NCBI GenBank assembly: GCA_963971305.1
Contig: OZ020308.1
Span: 22,659,275-22,723,274, forward strand
DNA from: Arcuatula senhousia
Taxonomy: Eukaryota > Mollusca > Bivalvia > Mytilida > Mytilidae
Direction of reading: 5' to 3'
DNA length: 64,000 nucleotides
Under the pieces are notes generated by a model that ran no database searches, had not been told where the DNA came from, and worked only from the letters and a program-made list of their open reading frames with translations. Shown piece by piece: positions 11,283 to 21,564 of the stretch (position 1 is its first letter; the number at the start of each line of letters is the position of its first letter). Both the position numbers and the translations under genes were made by a program.

Positions 11283-12189
11283 AGCAAAATTTATTTGATT
11301 GGAACTTTTATATTTATATTTCATGTTTTGTTTTTACTTTATGTTTTTTTCCACATACATGTATATTCATTCCCGATCAGTTTTCCACTTTATCCATTCT
11401 ACTTAAACCCTTATAAAACACTTATGTCTGCTGTAATAACCCTGCTGCAAGTCTGTGGTAAGCTTACAGTAAACTTTTTAGTTCGCAGAAGAAGAAAAAA
11501 AGATACTAGATCGCAGATGTTTGCAGCTACCGGCAAACTTTCTGCGAAATTGCTGTAAATCTGCGGCAATAATACCGAGTTTTCAGAAACGCAGGAAAAT
11601 GTACTGTTTGCAGCAAATGCAATTTTTGGCCTAAGTACACTTGATGATGACATCATCAGTTTTTGAGGCAAAGGTTCTACTAAAAGGAGTTCACATGTTA
11701 TTAGCTCAAATCAGTATTTTAAAAGAATTCAATGGAAATACATTTTCAAAGATGAAGATAAAGTAAGTACAAAGATACTGTTCTTTCATTGGAACTTGTA
11801 TTTAGCAAACTTTCATGCCAAATTTTGACTCCAAGGTTGCATGTTTGGATGAAATATTATCCTCTATCATCTTAGTTAGATATATGCAGCAAACTGACAT
11901 AAGCATAGCAAATAAATGAAAAATGAATGTCATTTTATACTTGTATCAGTTTAAGATGTTAAAATTACAAATACCAAAACGCGGGTATAAACGGTTAATT
12001 TGGATATGCTATATATCGAAATTTCAAGGAGTAACCTCTCATCAGTAGCATTTAAATCAAGATTTTGGAAGGTAAAATTCCAAAACTGTTGAAAACGAAA
12101 AGTACTCAAAACCAAAACGTTCGAACAAGGAAGCCAAATACAGCACCGAGGATTTCGGCCATTATTAAAGAAATCAGTGGCAGTTTTAG

Positions 12190-12430
12190 GGGGGCCTTAG
12201 GCGACAGGTGCCGCAGAGGTATGGGTTTGAATCCAGCTCACACCCTGTCGGATTTTCCAATATTATTTGCAGTACAAAGACTTTATGTCATACTGTAAAA
12301 CATAACACACGTTCCAGTTAGCAGCTGTACCCTACCATATCCATTATCTATTTCCCTTGTTTATCAAGCTGCGTGCCATTCTATTATCTCTTTTTTAGTA
12401 GTTCTTGGCACCTTTTTTTCCAAAGCAGTT
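12190..12430 (+). repeat. Possible tRNA-derived SINE insert
   Basis: Present in the E2 insertion, absent at the matching place in E1 (about 2843). Begins CCTTAGGCGACAGGTGCCGC and contains GGTTTGAATCC, which fits a Pol III B box, with TAGGCGACAGG as a weak A-box candidate upstream. No clear target duplication was found, so a deletion in E1 is the alternative. Confidence 0.35.
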
Positions 12431-14594
12431 ATCATATGCTGTTTAGTATGCTATTTTCTGTTCTATTTTCATTTTCATAAGTACAAATCTTAAATTATTT
12501 TGATTGATTTAATAGATTTTGTCATGCTTGTAAAAATGTCTTCTTCATGTACACTTAAAGAGCATATCTACCTTAAAGAAAATTTGTTATATGCACTAAA
12601 AAGTTTCTTAAGAATTTTGGAACATTAGCTGAAAATTTAAATGTAAGGTTTTGGACCTGCTGCAAACCTTATTTGCGTGGTAAAAAGTCTCAACAGACTT
12701 ACCGCAAAGTTCGCAGGAAACTTGCTGCAGTTTTGCAGTGAGCTGTGGTGTTCGCGAGAGTTTGCAGGTACATGTTTAAATAACGTTAAAGAATGAATGT
12801 GCTACAGACTTGCTGCAGACCTAATTTGCATTGTAAAAAGTCACAACAGATTTGCAGCAGACAGTTAAGTGCTCATTTTCAGCAACTTTGCTGCAGACCA
12901 GCGACAACAGTATTTTGGAGACCTCTTTTTTGGTAAGGGTTGTAACCAGTCGATTTCATGTTTTGTTTTTACTTAAAGCAAGGTGGAATATTTTTCGTTG
13001 CATTTGTCCATAGCAATTGTCCAGTTTGCGCGGTAGTCACTTACCCAGTAGCAATAAATGGACAATTAAAGCCAACCCTTTTTACAGTACGATCTTGGAT
13101 CTTTCTTTATTAAATGATGTAAGACCAGGTCGTTGACACATTCGTAACCTAGTCCTATTTCAACACAGACGGAACCATGTTCACAATTAGCCATGGAACA
13201 TGAAGTTTCCACCTCTTACGTTTCCCCGGAATAATCTGTTTTACACTTGCAACGAAACTCGCCGTTACAATCATACCATGAACCTCCATTTCTGCAGGGT
13301 TCAACTGTGTAATTAGTACGCTGCTCACATCCCTTAAGGCACGTGCAAAAATACTTTGTCCAATCGGGTCCAACTTCTTTGCAAATACCTTTATTCAAAC
13401 ACGGTGACGATGCACATGCTCGAGGAATGTTTCTGGTGGTCACGTCTGCTGAAGGAATCATAGTTGTATCAATATTAGATTCTGTAATTCCTCCATAATT
13501 TCCCGTCTGGATATTTGTAGAAAATGTGTGTATTTTGTATGATGTATTGATATCATTAACATAGATTTTTCTTTGAAGCAAAAAAAATTCTAGTGAGATT
13601 GAACACATGTTTACCAGAACGAGGCCAACCGTAACAATTCTCAAAAATGTTATTGACGACTATAAGCTTCCATTTTGATTTGTATTTTTTTATCTTAAAT
13701 TTTCATATACAGGAATATTTTCTCGTTGACATTGACGTTTATAATAATCGTGATTTTCTTCGATATTTTAATATTCAACTTCACCTAGGTTAAGTGTATC
13801 AACATAACCATCTGACGCCATTTTTGTTGTCTATATACATCAAATTAAAGAATACTAGCAATTGCAGCTTTAATAAGATTCGAAGTACGGGGAAGAAGTT
13901 AGCCGACAATATATAAAACTCTTATCTTTAATTTCATTGAACTGATTCATTGTTATAAATTCAAATATTAATCAAAAAAGCTTATAAGAAAGTGGTACAG
14001 GGAAAAGACATCGAAATGTACTTATGTAGGAGGTATGCATAAGGACAATGAAGGAAACTATAAACAAAAAAAATAAAAAATAAAAAAAAACTTTGAAAAA
14101 TTTTCGATCAATTTGTCTTGATCTATTTCAAGCTGATTAATTACAATATAAGTTAAGCTATTGAATGAAAATATTAATCACAGTTGGATCAAATGTATGA
14201 TTTGTTCATAACCGGCGTCATTGGCGTGCGTCCGTCAAGGTCCTATCTTCGTCAGGGGTGAAACTTTCATGGACCCATTTTCCAACTCTTTTGACATCAT
14301 TTGCGTAAAGTATTCCGCTCGTCTAAACCTTCAGTTGATGTTACATTTTCCATGTTGCCAGATTGGGCATATTCTTAAAAGGAGCAATCTATATTTCTAT
14401 TTCTTAAAGTGCAAATTTTATTTTTTCCTCAAGTATGTTACTTTTGTATTTTTCAAAAAATGTTTACTTTCGAACGTATAGCTCTATTCGTTTTTATTAT
14501 ACATTTTGATATGAAATAAACCATATCAGAAAAAAACATCTTTGTATAATGTTTCCCATCTTCTCAAGTCAAGGTAATCTCATGTATTCGATTC

Positions 14595-15115
14595 CTTAAC
14601 TGGATTCGTTACTCCAGAGCTTGTGGGAATTACATCGATTTCCTTGGCATAGTGTTACGTTTGAATAAGAAATTGCTAACACAGGGTTATGTTGCTCCTC
14701 GGTTGCTGTTTTCATTCAAGAATTTTACGGTTGACCCCGTGCACTCGTAGACAAATATGGGATTTTTATCTCTCAGATGAGTGCAGATGTTGGTTTATCA
14801 TAGGGTTTTGTCTTGTCTTCCTTTACCGGATTCGACACAATGATTTTGAAATTGGCAGCGTAACGGATGTGGTATAGCAGGCAGTAACCGCTTACGCTTC
14901 TGGAGCACCTGAGTTCACTCTCAATACGACTAGAGTTCGCGTTGTTATTTGATATTCAGTAGTATCTGTGTTTCCATTTTTTTTTTATGTTGTCTGATTT
15001 TTTGTCCCTTCCTTGTTTGTGTTTACTGGTTTTTGTCTCTGCCGTTTTGGACTTTGACATTCGGATGCCCCATTTGTACCTCTGGTTCTTTCTGGATCAG
15101 AAAGTCTTGCATTGG
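14595..15115 (+). repeat. Penelope-like 3' fragment
   Basis: Carries the end of the RT ORF in decayed form (TACATCGATTTCCTTGGCAT, GTTATGTTGCTCCTCGGTTG) plus the 3' UTR ending at CATTTGTACCTCTGGTTCTT. Paralog of 7085-7560. Confidence 0.65.
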
Positions 15116-16170
15116 GTATGATTTTAAAAAAACATCGTTAGAAATAAAATGTGATATTTGATATTTATTTTCCACTTCTGAAGAATGTGTAAATTTATAA
15201 AACTTTTTGAATGTTGAATACGTAGTCTTTCTTGAAATGCAAAATATACATTCTACCAATATTAGCTCTAGTCCGGTTTTGGTGCAATTTTGCCACTTTA
15301 GTCAAATTCCTTTGTAGTTCTGTAGTCCATTATTGAATATTATTAACCATTGTCTTTCTGAGAAAGTGGATGACTGAAGACTTCGACTTTTGTCCGTGTG
15401 TCGCTTTGTCGGTTAGTCCAGATTGCTTTCAATGTAGCCTTAAGTTGATAGAATTTAATGTTACACACAACAAAGCTTAATAAGAAGTAAAAAAGAAGTG
15501 TATAAATTTTTGGATCGAAAGGTTAAAGATCAAGAGCACATTTTTTGAAGAAAAAAAAATTTGGGGTTCGAAGAATAACTTTTGCTAAAAGTGTTTTTCT
15601 ATATGATATAAAATCAAACGTCAGTGGCGATATAAGCAAACCAAGGAAAATCTTATCAATGAGAGCGTGGTTATATATCTTTTCATGAATAAATTCCACA
15701 TGAAACGAAAAGCTCAGTTTATGAATGACTTCAGGATAATGGTTTCACATAACGTGTCCATGCAGATCTATTTGTATTATTTACAAAGTCTGCATCATTT
15801 GACATGACCTCGATTCTTTTTCTGATGGCTTAACTATTTTTTCGGAATGTCTTGAAAAGTATATACCTGTGATTGGCTGGGAACTTCAAATTCTCTAAAT
15901 AAGACCTGTTATCACGGCGATGGTACCGACGTGAGACTATTTTGAAGTGACCGCTCATGATTAGATAATTTGTTTGTGGCCTTTTACTCCACGGTTGGCC
16001 ACACGTGGTTTTGAGCGTTGCAGAAGTTATGGAATAAAGTATGAGAGTTTTGTTATACAAGACCATTATCTATCATGCTCCATGCCACGAGTCCAGCTAA
16101 TAGATAAACCCAAGTGACTGGTCTTCCAATTCACTTGTACGTTGTAGACGAAAACCATTAAGACACCGCC

Positions 16171-19100
16171 ATGAAGATATTGGTCCTTTTTACTGTCTGT
16201 TTATCAGGTAAATTAAATTTTGTGTTTGGGACGTAGCACCTTTTGGAAAGAACAACCATTCATTACGATTACATATTTAATACTGACTAATACAACTTTG
16301 ACCCTGTGGTAGAGCTTACACTGATAATGTTACCGAAATGCTAACATGATGACAGATCTAATTTCCTATATTTTGTTTCTCTAGAATGTTTACAGATAAC
16401 GTGGATAACGCCTATTAAAATAATAGCTAAAGTATTTCTGAACTTAAACAATGAATAATTAAATGTCAGTTAAAAACATCACAACTCCTCCCTGCTAAAC
16501 TTTTGCTGCGGTCAGAAAAATAATAAATCAATTTAACTGAATTCCCTTTACGCAACCGATTTCATCTTTGAAGACCTCATCATGACGTGCTAAAATTTCC
16601 TTTAAAGTCATATCGCACTTTGGCTCTTCGCGCACGGAGCTCAATGATTTTATCATTGCCCAATCAAGTCGGATACTTTTCAACCATTCCCGACCAAACA
16701 ACGCTGGACCGCCGCGCTTAACCACGTGCAAATTCAGATCAGCTTGTTGCCCGTTGTACTGCATATTTACGCGCATAACTCCCAATGAATTTAACTTCTC
16801 ACCGGAATACGTTTTAAGCACAAGCGATGACTTCTCGAGCTTTTCTCCTTTGAAATATCTCACATAATCCGCCTCGGAAATTACTGAAACACTGCTGCCG
16901 GTATCTAATTCCATGGGAATAATATTTCCATTGACACATGGTTTAATCCAAATCGAATCATTGGCATGTGAATACACGGTATATATCCCAACATCATTAT
17001 TTTCCTCGTGATCAATTGCGTGTACGCGCTGATTTCTGTATTTCTTCTTATCTCCACTACGGCATGCAGCTCGGATATGTCCCTTGCGATGACACTGGTT
17101 GCAAGTACTGTCTTTAAATCGGCACTTGTCAGCAAAATGGTCGGTTCCGTTGCACCGATAACACGATTTTGCAGGCTGTTGTTGTTGAAAAGTACGTCCC
17201 TGTGGTCGTCTTCTCCGGTTTCCCTGAACTTTATGAACGGGTGTGTCACTCGGAACATTCCTCAGTTCAATGGCGTCTTTTGTAGCGGTCTCCATTGCAA
17301 CTGCAATTTCTAACGATTGCTCCAATGTGAGTGCGTTGATTGTCAACAGTTTCTTCTGGATCTGTTGATTCCGTAATCCGCATACAAATCTGTCTCTTAG
17401 AGAGTCATTTAAATTTAATCCAAATTCGCAGAATTCTGTAAGTTTTCTCAGTTCTGCAATGTAAGTGTTCACACTTTCAGCTTCGAGCTGATTACGCTTG
17501 TGAAATCGAAAACGTTCGGCTATCACAATTGGTTTCGGAGTCAAGTGGTCTTGAAGAAGTTTCACAAGAGTTGCGTAGTCCTTTTCTTTAGGCTTCTGTG
17601 GAGCGGTCAAATTCCTTAACAAAGTGTAGGTTTTGCCTCCTAGAAGTGTCAATAAAGCGGGAACTTTTTTATCCTCAGCAATGTTATTTACTTCAAAGTA
17701 TTGTTCTAATCGTTCCGTATAACTTGTCCACGTTTCTACACTGTCCTCGAATGGCTCAATACGTCCAATAATCCCCACAACGTTTTGCGGTGGTGGTCCT
17801 TGATCTTCAGGCATGTTCGATATTTAACCAAGAAAATCTCACAGATATAACTAAAATCGGAGCTCTCTTAGAATTAAACTCGTCGCCAGTTTTGTGTTTG
17901 GGACGTAGCACCTTTTGGAAAGAACAACCATTCATTACGATTACATATTTAATACTGACTAATACAACTTTGACCCTGTGGTAGAGCTTACACTGATAAT
18001 GTTACCGAAATGCTAACATGATGACAGATCTAATTTCCTATATTTTGTTTCTCTAGAATGTTTACAGATAACGTGGATAACGCCTATTAAAATAATAGCT
18101 AAAGTATTTCTGAACTTAAACAATGAATAATTAAATGTCAGTTAAAAACATCACATTAAATACTTCGTCACTAAGTATTTCGACAGTGAAACTTTCCATT
18201 GAACATTCAATGGTACCGTATTTCAATAGTATATGATACATGTGTATTTTGAACAGTTTAAATTCTCTATATTTAATAATAATTGGGAAAACAATCTAAA
18301 GTATGCTTATGTAGACCCTTCCCCAGCTTGCAGTTTGCGAGGATGGTCTTTGAAGCGCCCCCCAATGAGACTACTCTTATCGAACTTTGCAAAGGGGCTT
18401 TAACGTGGATGGGGTATTGGTCTCTCCATACATGGGACAACCTATTTTTTCATCCCTTCAGATGTCTCGAATCGTTCATTTAGACCATCATTGCAAATGG
18501 TGTCAAAAACTGACTGTTTGTATTTATGTCAACGTTGCTTTAAACGCAGTCAAAGTAGTGTTCTGCATCCTGATTTTTCAATTCATTCACATTTATTTTT
18601 TATTTTACAGTTTGTTATGGACAATCATGGACATGTTACTACATCCAAACAAGAGATTGTTCCCGATATGGGAACCACCCTGAATGTGGAACAGACGGTG
18701 TGACATATATAAACAGGTAAGTCCCGATATGTGGAACCACCCTGAATGTGGAACTAATGGTGTGACATATATATAAACAGGTAAGTCTCGACCCTTATTA
18801 CTGATTTCACGAACATTTTTCCTTGTCCAACTAGAACTTAAAGTAATCATAATTTCTGTTCAATGAGACGATATGCTATAACTGGCGTCTTTCTCTTAAG
18901 AACATATAGTAATGTCCATTTAGACTTGAAACATCACTGTACACCAAAAAACTTAATCAATTTAGGCTCATAACAGGTACTTCAATAAGAACAATTTACA
19001 TTTATGTTTCAGATGTGAATATTCAAAAGCTCACTGTGAAAACAAAGACATTCACGTCGCCTACTATGGAGCATGCAAATCAACCACTACGACATCAGCT

Positions 19101-19917
19101 CCCGCTACTGGCGGGACCAGTGGTGGTGGAAGCCTCGGGGGACCAATCCTGTCAGGACCAGACGCTATATTCGACTTTTTCTGTTTGGAGTTGAGTCACC
19201 AACCGTGTTCTCCAGACATGGCAACTGTTTGTGGATCTGATGGAGTAACTTATACAAACTCGTAAGTTAACAAATTTAGATAATTTTATGTAGATTTTAT
19301 AAAGGACACTTGATAAGCACCAGGCAGCAACAAAATGAAAAGCTCGTCGGGAAAACGTTGAATTAAAAACCAGTGACTTTGTTTTATGCAGAAAGCGTGG
19401 CAAAATAGGATTCAACGTTTTTATTCTTTGGGAGTAAAATGATAAACCATCCCGATAATGAGACGTGGAGTAAGTATAAACGAGACAATCTAATTTGGAA
19501 AATCTGCTATGGAAGGCAGCCAGCAGCCTGTAATATGACCAATGGTCGACGCTCGACGTCATATGCATTGGCCCAAAATTAAAATATAACATAAAAACAA
19601 GGACAACCATAGGCTTTGGCAAATATTCCTGATTAAAGACAGGCACATATAAAATGTGGTTTGAAGGGCCCAATGTATAACCTTATGGGCTAATGACTGA
19701 ATTTATATAGAATCTGTCGAAATTCTGTTCAACATCCCAGTGTTATATTTAAGTACGATTGCTTTTTAATTCAAAAAGAAAAAAGAAAAATGAAGACTTA
19801 TTTATAAAGGTTTTTAGTTTGTTCAATCTTAACTGTTCTTTATTTTTCAGATGTGAATTTGAGAAACAACGATGCACACACAGAGAGCTTACAGTTACAA
19901 AGTTTGGAAAGTGTTAA
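16171..19917 (+). CDS. K3: secreted two-domain Kazal protease inhibitor
   Basis: Exons 16171-16207, 18611-18716, 19013-19261 and 19851-19917 total 459 nt and encode 152 aa, with the same phases as K2. The protein is nearly identical to K2: signal MKILVLFTVCLS; in domain 1 His replaces Gln before PEC and Ala replaces Ser at GAC; domain 2 is the same. P1 is Arg in domain 1 and Pro in domain 2. Intron 1 is lengthened by a 1.94-kb LTR element inserted in antisense only ten bases after the exon 1 boundary. The end of exon 2 with its donor is tandemly duplicated; use of the second donor (18781) would read into TAA. The gene is otherwise intact, and splicing past the insert is needed for expression. 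Confidence 0.9.
16218..16483 (-). repeat. 3' LTR of the gag-protease element
   Basis: 266 bp, identical by eye to 17890-18155. The core starts TGTGATGTTTTTAACTGACA on the minus strand. The polypurine tract lies immediately upstream in element orientation. Confidence 0.85.
16528..17814 (-). CDS. Retrotransposon Gag with aspartic protease, pol truncated
   Basis: 428 aa from ATG at 17812-17814. Order: Gag capsid-like region (about residues 1-190), basic linker, and two CCHC zinc knuckles CYRCNGTDHFADKC and CNQCHRKGHIRAAC (about 215-255). Next comes an aspartic protease with the active-site motif LDTGSSVSVIS (about 303-313) and a GREWL segment. The first ~30 residues that normally precede reverse transcriptase follow (EILARHDEVFKDEIGC), then a stop. 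Gag packages RNA and protease processes it; no polymerase can be made. Architecture fits Ty3/gypsy of the type common in molluscs. The reading frame is fully open, consistent with a young element. Confidence 0.9.
   Translation of the reverse strand: MPEDQGPPPQNVVGIIGRIEPFEDSVETWTSYTERLEQYFEVNNIAEDKKVPALLTLLGGKTYTLLRNLTAPQKPKEKDYATLVKLLQDHLTPKPIVIAERFRFHKRNQLEAESVNTYIAELRKLTEFCEFGLNLNDSLRDRFVCGLRNQQIQKKLLTINALTLEQSLEIAVAMETATKDAIELRNVPSDTPVHKVQGNRRRRPQGRTFQQQQPAKSCYRCNGTDHFADKCRFKDSTCNQCHRKGHIRAACRSGDKKKYRNQRVHAIDHEENNDVGIYTVYSHANDSIWIKPCVNGNIIPMELDTGSSVSVISEADYVRYFKGEKLEKSSLVLKTYSGEKLNSLGVMRVNMQYNGQQADLNLHVVKRGGPALFGREWLKSIRLDWAMIKSLSSVREEPKCDMTLKEILARHDEVFKDEIGCVKGIQLN
17890..18155 (-). repeat. 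5' LTR of the gag-protease element
   Basis: 266 bp, the promoter-bearing repeat in element orientation. The primer-binding-site candidate follows directly at 17879-17889. Confidence 0.85.
18290..18480 (-). repeat. Fragment of tRNA-related SINE family
   Basis: K3 copy of the fragment at 8770-8960. It keeps the extra GTATTGGTCTCTCCATACAT that K2 lost between the GGATGGG and GGGACAACC motifs. Confidence 0.5.
18661..18785 (+). repeat. Tandem duplication of the K3 exon 2 end and donor site
   Basis: A ~62-bp unit beginning TCCCGATATG and ending at the AACAG/GTAAGT donor occurs at 18661-18720 and again at 18722-18785. The second copy has a few changes (ACTAATGG for ACAGACGG). K2 and K4 have one copy. 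Two donors therefore stand 64 bp apart. Confidence 0.85.
19300..19700 (-). repeat. Interspersed repeat in K3 intron 3
   Basis: Third intronic copy of the 660-1045 family, with CAGGCACATATAAAATGTG on the plus strand. Slightly more diverged, with small insertions. Confidence 0.55.
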
Positions 19918-20389
19918 GAATACCGCGAACAAAGACATTTAAATCCTGTTTATTTATTGTTATTATTCATGTTGCATAGAGAATAAAAATATCGTTCTGG
20001 TATATTGCGTTTTTGATTCCTTCTCATATGCATTACACATAAGGAAAACACTTTCAAAAATTAAAAGACTTACTAGAAAAATCTGTTCTAAAGAATAGAA
20101 TTAAAAAAAAAAAACTTCTCAGTAGCTATAGATATTTTCATCCTGCTTCTATATGCATAGTCTGTTTTTTTCCGCATTTTAATCATAATTATGTTTCATG
20201 TGAGTTACAGACACTTGGAGCATGACTTTTATCATATGCCTTTTCTACAACCTATTTAGAAATATCGAAACACATTTTTTTTCTTATTTGTTGTAAGATT
20301 AAAAGTTAGCATTTTATGTTTAGAAGTTGCAAAGAATAATATATATTTTTTTGTGTTTGTAAATCTTATTTTCTAAATATGCAGAGGTA

Positions 20390-20620
20390 CAAAGGGGATA
20401 TCTGAATGTCGAAGTCCAGAAGGGCAGAGACAAAACCAGTAAACACAAACAAGGACATGACAAAAAACAGACAACATTAAAACATTAAAAAAAACACGAA
20501 AACACAAATACTACTAAATATCAATTATCAACGTGAACTCTTATTGTAATGACAGTGAAATCAGGTGCTCCAGAAGAGTGAAACAGACCCGAAAAGGGTT
20601 TAAATTTTAAAAGTGATTTA
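20390..20620 (-). repeat. Penelope-like 3' tail
   Basis: Inverse orientation of the tail family: GACAAAACCAGTAAACACAA and GTGAAATCAGGTGCTCCAGA. Lies between K3 and E3. Confidence 0.55.
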
Positions 20621-20892
20621 GGGTGCAAATGCCATTTCCGAGATTCTAGATGACGAAAACGGAATCTTAAAAGCAACTAGCTTGTAAGAACATAAAAACA
20701 CGAGAAAAAAAGGCATATTAACAGCCTTCTCGAATAGTTAAAACAGATTTCATCCTGGTCTTTATACATCTTTTAAAGAGATAAGATCATTCATATTTGA
20801 TAATTCCATGATCTTATTTAGTCCGTCTAAATATAAATTCCAGTATTTTATTGCTGTTAACATTTGTTCAAATAATTCTAATAAGAGAAGAA

Positions 20893-21085
20893 GCAAAGAG
20901 GTACCAAAAGGGGAATTCGAATGTCAAAAGTCAGAAAGAGCAAATACCAAATCAACCAATACAAAAAAGAACAAGGCTAGGAAGACAACACGAAATGCAT
21001 CCGAACAACAATCAGCAACGCAAACCCAAGCTGTAACCGGAGTGCACTTGTGTGCTTCGAAAGGGTAAGCATTAATTCCTGCTTA
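20893..21085 (-). repeat. Second Penelope-like 3' tail
   Basis: Another 5'-truncated copy starting AAGAGGTACCAAAAGGGGAA on the plus strand. The ORF seen across it is only the reverse of the tail and is not a gene. Confidence 0.55.
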
Positions 21086-21564
21086 TTGCAACATAACTTT
21101 TTAAATTTGTATCTTGATTACCCATGACACCGGTGTTTTGGTACTCATTTTGAAAATCGTTCATGAATACATGTGGTATCAATTATTCTATAGCAAACCA
21201 GGGACGTGATAAGATAAAAATGCAAATCATAAAAGCCAAAATGATAAGTTAGTAATAATATCACCTTTTCTTTTATGTACAAAACGATGTAGTATAGTAA
21301 TAATGCATGTACACATAAGCTTCCGACGATCAACTCATTATTGATAACGAAGAAGTTAAATTCTTTATTAGAATGACATTTTCGAGTTACGAAGACCTAT
21401 GTGAGATGTGTTCAAGCAAAAGAATTCAACGAATCCTGCAAAAAAATGGGTCACAAACAAATTAATGTTCAAAGTGTAACTCGACTCGTGAAAACACTGA
21501 AACATTCTGTCTTGATCTATATATAAGAGCCTGTAATACTTTCTGTGAGGTTCCAATAATGAGT

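Larger units (their letters stand above)
10990..12940. mobile_element. ~2-kb insertion inside the E2 lectin domain
   Basis: Homologous to the insertion in E1, with the same order: TTAATTCCCCGAGGTTAGCC block, hammerhead motif, and TGCTGCAAGTCTG-rich clusters at both sides (about 11430-11590 and 12650-12900). It differs from E1 by an extra ~240 bp at about 12190-12430 and by lacking the Penelope-like tails. Confidence 0.6.
10750..13821 (-). pseudogene. E2: EGF/C-type-lectin-like receptor pseudogene
   Basis: Homolog of E3 on the minus strand. The ATG equivalent is at 13819-13821. The tail keeps a YENL motif but has a stop early on, and YYKL has become YYKR. The segment 13216-13644 still encodes the membrane span and EGF1-EGF2 (CASSPCLNKGICKEVGPDW, then NYTVEPCRNGGSWYDC) with a 15-bp in-frame deletion between them. 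The last Cys codon of EGF2 is TAA, as in E1. The CTLD is cut by a ~2-kb insertion (about 10990-12940) and resumes at about 10756-10985 (VWVDGNLIGNEYMWENPP). It is a pseudogene unless the tail-less EGF part is expressed. Kazal K3 is its head-to-head neighbour. Confidence 0.75.
16218..18155 (-). mobile_element. Non-autonomous LTR retrotransposon (gag-protease only)
   Basis: Two LTRs of 266 bp (16218-16483 and 17890-18155) look identical base for base. Their inner boundaries are TGTG..CACA. The target duplication is TTAAA at 16213-16217 and 18156-18160. On the minus strand a primer-binding-site candidate CTGGCGACGAG follows the 5' LTR (17879-17889). A purine tract AGCAGGGAGGAGT precedes the 3' LTR (16484-16496). 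Between them is one ORF for gag and protease; reverse transcriptase, RNase H and integrase are absent. This is a Ty3/gypsy-type deletion derivative that would need enzymes in trans. The identical LTRs imply recent insertion. Confidence 0.88.

Noticed and set aside
17008..17313. Plus-strand ORF opposite Gag
   Set aside because: Antisense shadow of the Gag-protease ORF with no domain.
19152..19673. 173-codon minus ORF across K3 exon 3
   Set aside because: Antisense of the exon and of the intron repeat; no domain and not conserved in K2 or K4.
20808..21068. Basic plus-strand ORF between K3 and E3
   Set aside because: Reverse of a Penelope-like 3' tail; Lys/Thr-rich only because of repeat composition.
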